64,000 nucleotides of DNA from CAZRGZ01 sp964599775 (GTDB lineage Bacteria; Patescibacteriota; Saccharimonadia; Saccharimonadales; Saccharimonadaceae): assembly GCA_964599775.1 (NCBI GenBank), contig CAZRGZ010000001.1, positions 62,001 through 126,000 of the forward strand. Direction: 5' to 3'. Of the stretch, positions 25,333-33,339 are shown one piece after another (within the stretch, counting starts at the first letter, position 1; the number at the start of each line of letters is the position of its first letter). The position numbers were made by a program, and so were the translations under genes. Below the pieces are notes generated by a model. The model searched no databases, was not told the DNA's origin, and was given only the letters and a program-made list of their open reading frames with translations.

Positions 25333-26466
25333 CTATACAAAATAGGTATGTAAGAAAATCTGCGCTAATGTTTGTTGCGTTGCTCTATCCACGGTTTGAA
25401 TTTCTTTAACAGTACTGTGGTGAGATAAAAGGTGAGAGGCTGCAGCAAGCACTTCAGCCTGGACAGGACGGATAAAACTGCCAACCCGATCGCCCGGTGT
25501 CATAAAGTTGACTGCATTGCCTTGGTTAACCATAAAATAATGCTTTTGATCTTTTCGTATTTTTTGTATGTCATTACGCATTAGCAAAACTTCGTATCCT
25601 TCGGATCGCAAATCCTCTAGAGAAAAGGCAAATTCATCATCGGATGAAGTTGATGAAACGATAAAACAGCCATCTTTAAGCCTTGGCAAATCTCGAGCAG
25701 ACAAACTTTTTGATCCCGTGGCACAAAAAATAACATCAGCCCGCATTAGCAGTTCATTACGCTCGACAGGAGTACATCCATCCGTGAGCGCCCGTAGCAT
25801 TGCAAGTGGGTCGCTATCATATATTAGGGGAGGGGTATGTTGCTGTAAATGATATGCAGCAATTCCTCGACCCACTTTACCATAGCCAATAATTGCTTTT
25901 GTTAATTGACGTGGGGCAATATATTGCTTGCGCAAAACAAATTCTGCGTAAAAGCCAACGCTGTGCCCTACTAAGTTATCTTCATTTTCTTTCAGTGGAC
26001 TGCGTGCAACTGAATAAATAGGGTAGGGCAAGGTAGTGGTCTGGAGCAATGTCACGTATCGCTGGTACCCATTCTCTGTGCATTCAATTATTCCTGCCAC
26101 CTTGTCTTGAACAGACGGCGGTAACTTGTTTGCAAAATAACCACCTACATCGATAATGAGGTACTTTCCGCCAGAGGAAAAAAGCTCTTCCAGATTTGTA
26201 GGCTGCCGCAAAGCTATTCTATCTGCCAAAGCTATTCTATACCCCATTTCAATGAGATGGTTTTTCGTAGCTTTATCTATAGTACGTTGTTTAGCAAATA
26301 CGGTCCGAACGGGCGCAAGGGTACTGAGCATATCAATAAAAATCTCAACGTCTTTTACTATGTGTGATACGACCACCCATTGCAATCCCTCTAAATCTAC
26401 TGAATGAGAAAAAACCGCACTAATAACCCGCTTGAAATATAATTCATCTTGTGAGACTGCTAGCAT
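25333..26466 (-). CDS. S-adenosylhomocysteine hydrolase-like protein, short form
   Basis: A 377-residue protein resembling the adenosylhomocysteinase fold. The NAD-binding Rossmann motif is AIIGYGKVGRGIA, followed by DVIFCATGS, comparable to TATGN in the real enzyme. The stretch SPLKENEDNLVGHSVG keeps the Lys-x3-Asp-Asn spacing of the substrate/NAD switch residues. It lacks the C-terminal NAD-clasp sequence and is about 50 residues shorter than the usual 420-430. No methyltransferase or methionine-cycle gene is near, so it may act on another substrate or as an NAD-binding sensor. Start ATG with AAGGG upstream. Confidence 0.75.
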   Translation of the reverse strand: MLAVSQDELYFKRVISAVFSHSVDLEGLQWVVVSHIVKDVEIFIDMLSTLAPVRTVFAKQRTIDKATKNHLIEMGYRIALADRIALRQPTNLEELFSSGGKYLIIDVGGYFANKLPPSVQDKVAGIIECTENGYQRYVTLLQTTTLPYPIYSVARSPLKENEDNLVGHSVGFYAEFVLRKQYIAPRQLTKAIIGYGKVGRGIAAYHLQQHTPPLIYDSDPLAMLRALTDGCTPVERNELLMRADVIFCATGSKSLSARDLPRLKDGCFIVSSTSSDDEFAFSLEDLRSEGYEVLLMRNDIQKIRKDQKHYFMVNQGNAVNFMTPGDRVGSFIRPVQAEVLAAASHLLSHHSTVKEIQTVDRATQQTLAQIFLHTYFV

Positions 26467-26600
26467 ACTACCCTTAATTCCATTGTACCTTTAAGCATTC
26501 TATTTAAACACATAATATACGCATATTCAATTTTCCTTAAATAGTAGTTCACTAAGTGCACGCTTTGTTCTCGTGTTACGGCAGTCTAAAATAATAATAG

Positions 26601-27556
26601 CCGCTCCTTCTAGTCGTCACCATCGGGATCACAAACCGAAAAGAGGTAATCGACCCCGCACTACTCCGTGGCGGCCGTCTCGGTCAACACATCATGGTGC
26701 CTTTGCCGGGCCTGGAAGGTAGAAAGGAGATCATCAGGATCCATCTTAGGCGCTCCAGTCTAAGCCTCAACGAAGAGCAAATCACTATGCTCGCGGAGCT
26801 CACTGGTGGCATGGGCGGTGCAGACATCGCCAATGTCATCAACGAAGCCGGGCAGGAGCTCTACCATCAGCCCGATGCAACCGCAGAGCACTCGTGGGAT
26901 CTTTGTCAGGAGGTGATGCTTAAGATTCAATTCGGTCCCATCCGGGAGTTCCCCGAAGCGATCGAACGGCTCGCCGCTGAGCGGGTGTCCGCAAAGGCAC
27001 TCGTTGGGCTGGCACTGTCGCATGTGCCGGATCTGGTACTCGTCAGCAAGCAGTGCCGTGGCGACTCATACGGCACTATACTGCTGTCCAGTCGTCGTCG
27101 CGACTACCCACAGGACTCTCAGGAGCTGTTCGAGCTCATCGTGTTCGAGGTCGCTGGACGAGTAGCTGAAGAGATGACATACGGCAATGTCACCTCTGCC
27201 TCCTGGTCAGACATGGAGGAGGCCACAAGGTTGGCCTTCAAGCTCGTCTGTGAGTTCGGGTGGGTGGAAGAGCTGTCACGACCGGTAAAGGCTGCCGACT
27301 GGCGAAATGACCCTCAGGCAGGCGAGATTGCCTTCGGTGTCACGGCCGTCCTGGCGGATGCATCAGCGAAAGCCAAGGCCATCCCCCCCTTTTTTACCAG
27401 AAGTGTGAGCTCAAAGAGCTTATCGAGATGGTTATGAGGACACCAGGCAGCATCGGACGCGACGACATCACCTTCAGAGACAGAATCAAGGAGCCTTCGC
27501 AGTCATCCCAACAGCGTAGTGGCTTCTGGAAGAATCCGGAAGGAGATGCTAACTAG
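26601..27556 (+). pseudogene. 5'-truncated FtsH-like AAA protein with degenerate peptidase domain
   Basis: The frame is open from 26601 (just after a TAG) with no start until ATG 26694, yet residues before it are clearly AAA second-region-of-homology: VVTIGITNRKEVIDPALLRG then GRLGQHIMVPLPG. Walker A and B are missing from the window. The lid follows (LTGGMGGADIANVINEAGQE), then an M41-like domain recognised by VAGRVAEEMTYGNVTSASWSD. The zinc motif HEXXH is absent (ALVGLALSH in its place). At a C7T6 run (27383-27395) the frame shifts; the other frame continues to a TAG at 27554-27556 with a plausible C-terminus. Codons are richer in G and C than neighbours, suggesting transfer followed by decay. 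Confidence 0.75.
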
Positions 27557-27784
27557 AACTCCATCTTGAACGGAGCCTCTGTACATCATCCAGTAAGTTC
27601 ATTATTCTATACAAAAATTGGCTGGCTACTCCGCCACCGGTGTCAACAATTTCACTGGCTTCTATATCTTTATCTCGCACTCATGGGTACTGGGACTAAC
27701 TCTAATTCACTTTCATACTGTAGACTCCTTATTTGTAAGAAACGCTTCTGAGTTTTATAATATACATAAAGCAGGTAACGAGTA
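27557..27784. other. Intergenic stretch without recognisable gene
   Basis: 228 bases between the FtsH-like relic and the AraC-tail ORF. Only a short open frame (27566-27751, 61 codons) without family resemblance or SD is present. I see no clear promoter or hairpin. Confidence 0.5.
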
Positions 27785-27937
27785 TTGAAAAAAACCGCAA
27801 CACACCCACAATTTGTAGAAAAACAAGATTTTGCTGAAGGAATCCTTGATTACGATGCGTTTGTTTTGACTAATGATTTTAAGGAACTTGTGGGCATGTC
27901 GCCTCGGCAATATGAGCGTACTCTGTATCGTAACTAA
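27785..27937 (+). pseudogene. C-terminal remnant of an AraC-type regulator
   Basis: A 50-codon frame that could start at TTG 27785. Its end, NDFKELVGMSPRQYERTLYR, matches the second helix-turn-helix of AraC/XylS regulators (F-K-x-x-x-G-x-S-P-x-x-Y-R). The preceding sequence does not contain the first helix-turn-helix, so this is a tail fragment. It lies in a run of other broken genes. Confidence 0.5.
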
Positions 27938-28015
27938 TTGCATATGCCCAAAACTAAAAGACAGAAAAACGTTTCACTAGAATATCTGGCATAGGTTTGA
28001 TCTGAGAACAACAGT

Positions 28016-29782
28016 ATGATAGAGAAGGAGGGTCCAGAGCAGCACGAGCGTACACCGCTCGAACAGATTGAAGCCTTGCTAGATAGCGATGAAGCACTAT
28101 TTACCATTCTTGACCGAAAAGCCGAACGGATGACCAACGACACTGCAAAGTATCACCTAAATGGTGAAAAACCTACTGAAACCTACCGGCTCAACAAAGA
28201 GCAATTCGAACGTCTGTACGACAAAGAATCTCCGACACTTGTGATAGATCTTTGTGCCAGCTTTCGCAACAGTGAGCTATTGGGTCAAGCAGCTCAGATG
28301 CTTCGTGACGACCCGAATAACAAGGGGTCGCATGTAAATATAGTTTACGCACGACTAGATACCAATAGTGCCTCTCTTGTGGTGGCTAATCAAAAAGAGG
28401 GCCTCCAAAGCGCCGTCCGTGTCACACATGGCATACTTATTGATGCCGATGGCAATACATATGCTGGTGAATTTGACGAGCCCATACATTCCGAAGTTAT
28501 CGATACAGATAATATGCACCTACTCAAGCAGTGTGAAGACCTCGGTATACAAACCCTCAACAACCCGGTTATGGTGGAAAAGTGTCATTACAAAGAAGGT
28601 ATTGAAGACTTTGCCGCTGCGGCAAGCATAAAAAGTCCGCAACGACATAAGGTGGTCGATTATTCCCATGTTTATAAAAAGCTTAAAAGAGTTGTAATCA
28701 AGCCCGGCACAGTAAATGGTGGAGGTAAGGGGGTGTACATATATGGCTCGAGTAAGCACCCCATACTATCTACGCAATCATTTAAAGAACATGAAAGAGG
28801 ATGGGACGAAATACGTAGCATCGGGGTAAGTGCCTCGAAAACAAGCAGGGCTATCATATCAGACGCACAAGCGTATTATTCTTTTCTTGAACATTACGGC
28901 TACAAACCTGTTTGTGAAGAATATATAGAAAATTATCCGCTCTACAACAAGGAAACCGGCGAAAAACACAGTTGGTCAGTTCGCCACATTATTGGCAGTG
29001 GAGAACTGTTAGGTACCTATATCCGGATGAACACGCTCGACGAGCCCACAAACGCTAATCAGGGCGCATCTAACCTATCTCTTGAGGAGCTTCGCACGAT
29101 GATTGCCGATAGCAGCGCAGCAGAAGCCATGATCAAACGTATTCTTAAAGACGGAGAGCAGCTTGCCGCTACCTTAGATACAAGCGTCGGAGGTGTTGAT
29201 ATTATCATGAGCGAAAACATGGAAAGCTATCTTATCGAGATAAACTTAGGTCAAGTCGGTGGGCTCAATCGATTAACTGAGTTGACGCCTCATTCACAAA
29301 AACTGAAACCGTATAAAAAGTTTATCAAAGCTTTACATGATAAACACTGCACTAATGCAATAAACATCGAATCTCATCAAACACTGTATGAAGAAAAAAT
29401 CAAGCGAGATATGATTGCGCGCTTTAAGGGGCTGTACGACACTGGCAATATTTCAGCCTTTGCTGCCTTAACAAAAGATGAAATCAGCACACGTGAATTC
29501 GGTCACCATTTTGCCGGCTGGCTATGGATTTGGGCGCGGCTCTATATCCACCATCAAACTAACGGTTCAGAGGAAGAAGCTGAAGCGATTTGCCAGGATG
29601 CACTCGACCTCGCTCCATTGGCGTTTATAGAGAATCTCGACGAGATAGTGAGTAAGCACTTCGCACCCCATTATTTTAAAAAGACTATAGATAACCTCGT
29701 AGCCGTATTCGATGGACTCTTGGAAGTACACAATTACATACAAGAAGAGAGTAGAGTAAAGACACCTAATGACAGAATATGA
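28016..29782 (+). CDS. ATP-grasp domain protein, first of a tandem pair
   Basis: A 588-residue protein. Residues 1-200 form a domain I do not recognise (ends near LNNPVMVEKCHYKEGIEDFA). An ATP-grasp fold follows: adenine/phosphate-loop Lys and Gly-rich loop VVIKPGTVNGGGKGVYIYG (about 226-244), SVRHIIGSGELLGTYIRMN, and the Mg-binding strand GVDIIM...SYLIEINLGQVGG (about 390-415) with Glu and Asn ligands. The C-terminal 150 residues are helical. ATP-grasp enzymes join a carboxylate to an amine or thiol via acyl-phosphate; the substrates here are unknown. It overlaps the next gene by 14 bases, and both are homologous along their whole length. Confidence 0.85.
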   Translation: MIEKEGPEQHERTPLEQIEALLDSDEALFTILDRKAERMTNDTAKYHLNGEKPTETYRLNKEQFERLYDKESPTLVIDLCASFRNSELLGQAAQMLRDDPNNKGSHVNIVYARLDTNSASLVVANQKEGLQSAVRVTHGILIDADGNTYAGEFDEPIHSEVIDTDNMHLLKQCEDLGIQTLNNPVMVEKCHYKEGIEDFAAAASIKSPQRHKVVDYSHVYKKLKRVVIKPGTVNGGGKGVYIYGSSKHPILSTQSFKEHERGWDEIRSIGVSASKTSRAIISDAQAYYSFLEHYGYKPVCEEYIENYPLYNKETGEKHSWSVRHIIGSGELLGTYIRMNTLDEPTNANQGASNLSLEELRTMIADSSAAEAMIKRILKDGEQLAATLDTSVGGVDIIMSENMESYLIEINLGQVGGLNRLTELTPHSQKLKPYKKFIKALHDKHCTNAINIESHQTLYEEKIKRDMIARFKGLYDTGNISAFAALTKDEISTREFGHHFAGWLWIWARLYIHHQTNGSEEEAEAICQDALDLAPLAFIENLDEIVSKHFAPHYFKKTIDNLVAVFDGLLEVHNYIQEESRVKTPNDRI

Positions 29783-31493
29783 ATTCAGTCCTGAGCGTCA
29801 ACAAAGGTCGTCGCGCGAACAAGTCGAGGCCCTGCTAGATAATAAAGAGGCGCTTTTTACTATTCTCGATAGGAAAGCAAGACGAATGGCACGCGATACT
29901 GCTGAATATAAGTTAAATGGCGAGCAGTCTCCCGAAGCTTATCGGCTTGATAAAGCTCATTTTGATCGTCTATACGATAAGGAGCTGCCAACACTAGTGA
30001 TTGACCTGTGCTGTAGTTATCGTAATAGTGAGCTCACAGGGCAAGCCGCCCAAATAATTCGCGACAGGGTAGGGGAGAGTATTAATATTGTCTATGCTCG
30101 GCCAGACACTGACAGCGTATCGCTTGTTGTAGCGGAGGACGACGAAGGGGTAAAAGGCGCCGTACGTGTCACGCACGGTATCCTGATTGACGCCGATGGG
30201 AATACCTATGCAGGTGAGCTCCCTGAGGCTGTGCACTCAGATACGATTGAGACAAACAATATGCTATTTTTAGAGCAATGTGAGGAACTGGGCATAGAGA
30301 CACTGAACCGCCCCGACTCTTTCAGGATGTACGAGTACAAAGAGGATCTTTCACTTTTAGCTGCCGAGGCTGGTATACAATCACCTCTGCGGCTCGATAG
30401 GCTCCCAGAATTTTACAATCATCAATTTAGAACAATGGTCACTAAACCGCGTAATGAAAGCGGTGGCGCCAAAGGAGTACGTGTATACAATACATATGTT
30501 AGTTTTTTGGAGAGTATGCGGATTGCAGTCGGTAAGGAAAATTATCCCGAATCAAGTACCCGATACTCTCAATCGCTCTTTTCAGGTGCGTTCGGATCCA
30601 ATGTCGAAGGATATTGGTACTTCCTTAAGGCGGGGGGGTATGAACCCTACCAGGAGCAATATATAGAAAGCTTCCCGCTGTACGATAGCCATGGCAACAA
30701 AGTGAGCTGGAGTGTACGACATAACATTGGTGCCAACGAACTACTGGGCACGTACATTCGAATCAACACTATTTGGGAGCCTACAAATCAATCACACGGT
30801 TCTCAAAACATTTCCCTAGAGGAATTCCGCGACATGCTTGAAGATAAAGAAAGGGCCGACATGATAATTAACCAGATCATACATGACGGCAATAAGCTTG
30901 CGCGGGTCATAGAAGGAGGCATAGCGGGCGTCGATGTCATTATTGGTGAGGATGCGAAAAGCTATCTTATCGAGGTGAATCTTGGCCAAGTCGGGGGACT
31001 CAATCGACAAACCGCGCTCGCTCCCCCCGGCCAGAAGATAGAGCCACATGAAAGATTCATCAATGCAATCAGGAAAAAGTGCCGCACTTTCACCAAGCCG
31101 GAAGCGTTCCTTTACCAAGAAAGAGTCAAACGCAACATAATCACGCTTTTTAAGGGCTGCTACGATACCGATAACATAGCAGCCTTCGCTAACCTCACAA
31201 AAGAAGATGTTACAAGAGATCCAGTCGGACGCCATTTTGCAGGCTGGTTATGGATATGGGCCAGGCTTCATATTCATAACCAACAGCAGGGCTCTGGCGA
31301 AGAGCTCAGGCTAATTATCGATGATGCACTTGAGGTGACGCCCATGACATTCCTGGAAAAGCTAGCCCCTATAATTGAGAATTACCATAATCCGAAACAT
31401 TTCGAGAACTTGCTAGAAGAGCTAGCCATGACTTTTCATGAGTTCTTACCACTACTACAGTACGTAGCGAATATAGAGAAAAATCTCGAATAA
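29769..31493 (+). CDS. ATP-grasp domain protein, second of a tandem pair
   Basis: A 574-residue paralogue of the upstream protein with shared blocks throughout: LVIDLC.S.RNSEL.GQAAQ near the N-terminus, GILIDADGNTYAGE, MVTKPRNESGGAKGVRVYN (nucleotide loop), SYLIEVNLGQVGGLNR (metal site) and HFAGWLWIWARLHIH near the end. The key Lys, Glu and Asn of the ATP-grasp site are present, so both copies may be active. The gene starts within the end of the first copy, which points to tandem duplication and tight co-expression. Neither copy has a signal peptide or membrane segment, so they are cytosolic. Confidence 0.85.
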   Translation: MTEYEFSPERQQRSSREQVEALLDNKEALFTILDRKARRMARDTAEYKLNGEQSPEAYRLDKAHFDRLYDKELPTLVIDLCCSYRNSELTGQAAQIIRDRVGESINIVYARPDTDSVSLVVAEDDEGVKGAVRVTHGILIDADGNTYAGELPEAVHSDTIETNNMLFLEQCEELGIETLNRPDSFRMYEYKEDLSLLAAEAGIQSPLRLDRLPEFYNHQFRTMVTKPRNESGGAKGVRVYNTYVSFLESMRIAVGKENYPESSTRYSQSLFSGAFGSNVEGYWYFLKAGGYEPYQEQYIESFPLYDSHGNKVSWSVRHNIGANELLGTYIRINTIWEPTNQSHGSQNISLEEFRDMLEDKERADMIINQIIHDGNKLARVIEGGIAGVDVIIGEDAKSYLIEVNLGQVGGLNRQTALAPPGQKIEPHERFINAIRKKCRTFTKPEAFLYQERVKRNIITLFKGCYDTDNIAAFANLTKEDVTRDPVGRHFAGWLWIWARLHIHNQQQGSGEELRLIIDDALEVTPMTFLEKLAPIIENYHNPKHFENLLEELAMTFHEFLPLLQYVANIEKNLE

Positions 31494-31527
31494 TCCCAAA
31501 TCATATCAGCCTAGGGCGCTTTTAATA

Positions 31528-31797
31528 CTACGGACGATTCACGAACTTATGGAAACGACTTTCATTACCGTCCACTAGTGTATCTTGGTACAAAAACGCG
31601 AGGTTGCTTTCGTCGAATTTCCGAAAGAAATCTTCCCACGAAATATCTTCAAGGTCTTCATCAGGGAATTCTACTCGCAAAATCCCCGGGTCATTGGCGT
31701 CGCCTGTCCCTATAACATGCACCGGCTTGCCGCCACGTTCTTCTATCCATTGTTTAATTTTCTGATGATCCGTTATCGTATAGCTTTCTCCAGCCAT
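31528..31797 (-). CDS. Small conserved protein of unknown function
   Basis: An 89-residue acidic protein. It starts (after MAGES) with YTITDHQKIKQWIEERGGKP and ends with ISWEDFFRKFDESNLAFLYQ, features I recall from a widespread small bacterial protein sometimes misnamed as a glucan-branching enzyme. No catalytic motif is visible. The conserved pattern suggests a binding or regulatory role. AGGGGGGG-like purines before the ATG act as SD. It is downstream of the Fic gene on the same strand. Confidence 0.7.
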   Translation of the reverse strand: MAGESYTITDHQKIKQWIEERGGKPVHVIGTGDANDPGILRVEFPDEDLEDISWEDFFRKFDESNLAFLYQDTLVDGNESRFHKFVNRP

Positions 31798-31839
31798 AGT
31801 GCCCCCCCTTAACGATCATTACCATTTAACATTACCTCT

Positions 31840-32313
31840 TTAGCCAGACTGAGCCACCAATTGACTAAAGAAAACACGTTGAGTGCGTCCATTGCCTTCA
31901 CGAAAGGGGTGGAGGACATTAACTTCTGAATAGAAGTGGGCGAGCCGCTGGATGTATTTCTCTCTTTGCAGGTCCTTGAGCAAGTTTTCTGCATGCAGCT
32001 CTTTGAACACATTGTGCGCCGCTTGTTCAATGATGTCAGAATTGGCAAAACGCGTATTACCTTTCGCTATTTCTATAATCCGTAGGTTACCAGCCCAGCC
32101 GTAGATAACATTGAAAAGTTCCCAGTGAATATCTTGCAAGTGACCCAGATTAAAATTATCCGTAGGAGGCTGGTCGGGGATAGAGGCAATAGTAGCTGAC
32201 GTAATAGCCGCTTCAGCGTCTTCAAGCTCCTGTTTCGTCGTAATATTTAAGAGATTCTGCAAGATACCAGTCTCATGGTCAATATACGGATCAGGATCTG
32301 CATTATAGAACAT
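31840..32313 (-). CDS. Fic/DOC toxin-like protein, C-terminally short
   Basis: A 157-residue Fic-fold protein (AMP-transferase family). The catalytic loop HPFREGNGRTQR matches the full HxFx(D/E)GNGRxxR consensus, and the flap region lies near NTRFANSDIIEQAA. The frame stops three codons after VFFSQLVAQ, so the last helices of a usual 200-residue Fic domain are missing. A VbhA-like antitoxin reading frame lies directly upstream on the same strand but has a stop at codon 4. I regard the module as probably inactivated, although the catalytic loop itself is intact. Confidence 0.85.
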   Translation of the reverse strand: MFYNADPDPYIDHETGILQNLLNITTKQELEDAEAAITSATIASIPDQPPTDNFNLGHLQDIHWELFNVIYGWAGNLRIIEIAKGNTRFANSDIIEQAAHNVFKELHAENLLKDLQREKYIQRLAHFYSEVNVLHPFREGNGRTQRVFFSQLVAQSG

Positions 32314-32316
32314 AGA

Positions 32317-32508
32317 CTATTTGTTGCGTGAGCGTACTTCGTTAATTGTCTCACGACGAAGCTGCTGGGCAGTTATTTTACCTTCAGCATATTGCTTCAA
32401 CCGCTGTATCGTGGTGTCTGAAGGCGTTAGACCTTCCGCACGAACTGAGCCGACAGCAGCTGCGACTGATTTGGCACGGTCAGTTGTATTTGTTTTTTAC
32501 TTGTTCAT
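32317..32508 (-). pseudogene. VbhA-like antitoxin of Fic, in-frame stop at codon 4
   Basis: On the minus strand ATG AAC AAG is followed by TAA, but the same frame then reads KTNTTDRAKSVAAAVGSVRA and EGLTPS up to a TAG three bases before the Fic start. SVRAEG fits the inhibitory helix (S/T)xxxE(G/N) of VbhA/FicA antitoxins. Length (63 codons) and spacing are as expected for a VbhA-VbhT pair. Unless translation starts at a non-standard codon after the stop, the antitoxin is not made. Confidence 0.65.
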
Positions 32509-32664
32509 ATGCCTATTATACCATTTTCTAAAGTCTATTTGAATGAATTTAGAGTAAGTAAACGATCTAGGCAAAAGTTTGGAACGTCCCGCCTCTCCTC
32601 TAAAAATTCCAAACCGTAAGAGCACCTTTTTACAGAGGTGATATTTATAATGATAATTATTTCA

Positions 32665-32739
32665 TGGCTGGGGTGGAGGGATTCGAACCCCCGAATGCTG
32701 GGACCAAAACCCAGTGCCTTACCACTTGGCCACACCCCA
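32665..32739 (-). tRNA. tRNA-Gln (anticodon UUG)
   Basis: On the minus strand a complete cloverleaf can be drawn: acceptor TGGGGTG / CACCCCA, D-arm GCCAAGTGGTAAGGC, anticodon arm CTGGG-TTTTGGT-CCCAG, T-arm with TTCGAAT. Anticodon TTG gives Gln. Discriminator is G and CCA is encoded (32665-32667). 75 bases with CCA. Confidence 0.95.
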
Positions 32740-32818
32740 ATATTAGTGTGTGTATATTGTAACAGATTTCAGGGGGTGTGTATAGCCCCTTAAGACGTAA
32801 GCATGATACACTAAATAT

Positions 32819-33337
32819 ATGCAGTTTTTTACGTGGCAAAAGCACCCTGGGTTTACCATTGTTGAAGTGGTGGTGGTGATTGCGGTGATTACTATTTTGG
32901 TGGGGATTGGCGGCGCATCTTACATTACTTACCAAAGTAGGGCAAACAACGAAACCCGCGCTACACGTGCCCAAGCCATTGCGGCATCACTCGAAGAATA
33001 TTACAGCGAAAATGGCGAATATCCAAGTGTTCATATGCTCGTCAACGAAGGGGGCAATACTGCCGATGCGGTGGCGAATTTATTGGGTATTGATAAAGAA
33101 AACCTCGTCGATCCTGCTGCTTCCCCTGGTGAGACTTTATCGGTAGTCGATTACGCCGATTATTCCTCTAGTACTGAGAGCGTATACCGCTATCGGGGTT
33201 TCAAAAGTGGCGATACAACCCCTTGCCTGGTGACTGCGTCCGGTGGCTTTTGTGAGGCATTTATATTAAGCTATAGGGATACGCAGAATAATACCTGGGA
33301 AGAGATTCGCAGTCAGCATAATACTGACCTGTACTAA
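32819..33337 (+). CDS. Type IV pilin-like/pseudopilin protein
   Basis: A 172-residue protein with a prepilin signature: short leader ending in G, then FTIVEVVVVIAVITILVGIG (Glu at +5) and a single N-terminal helix. The C-terminal globular part has two Cys (about 139 and 147) that could form the D-loop disulfide. Cleavage between Gly and Phe by a prepilin peptidase is expected. Saccharibacteria are known to use type IV pili for twitching and host attachment. TACACT at 32807-32812 is six bases before the ATG, suggesting a leaderless mRNA. Confidence 0.85.
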   Translation: MQFFTWQKHPGFTIVEVVVVIAVITILVGIGGASYITYQSRANNETRATRAQAIAASLEEYYSENGEYPSVHMLVNEGGNTADAVANLLGIDKENLVDPAASPGETLSVVDYADYSSSTESVYRYRGFKSGDTTPCLVTASGGFCEAFILSYRDTQNNTWEEIRSQHNTDLY

Positions 33338-33339
33338 TT

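Noticed and set aside
28016..31493. Cyanophycin synthetase or glutathione synthetase for the ATP-grasp pair
   Set aside because: Neither the Mur-ligase domain of cyanophycin synthetase nor the characteristic glutathione synthetase motifs are present.
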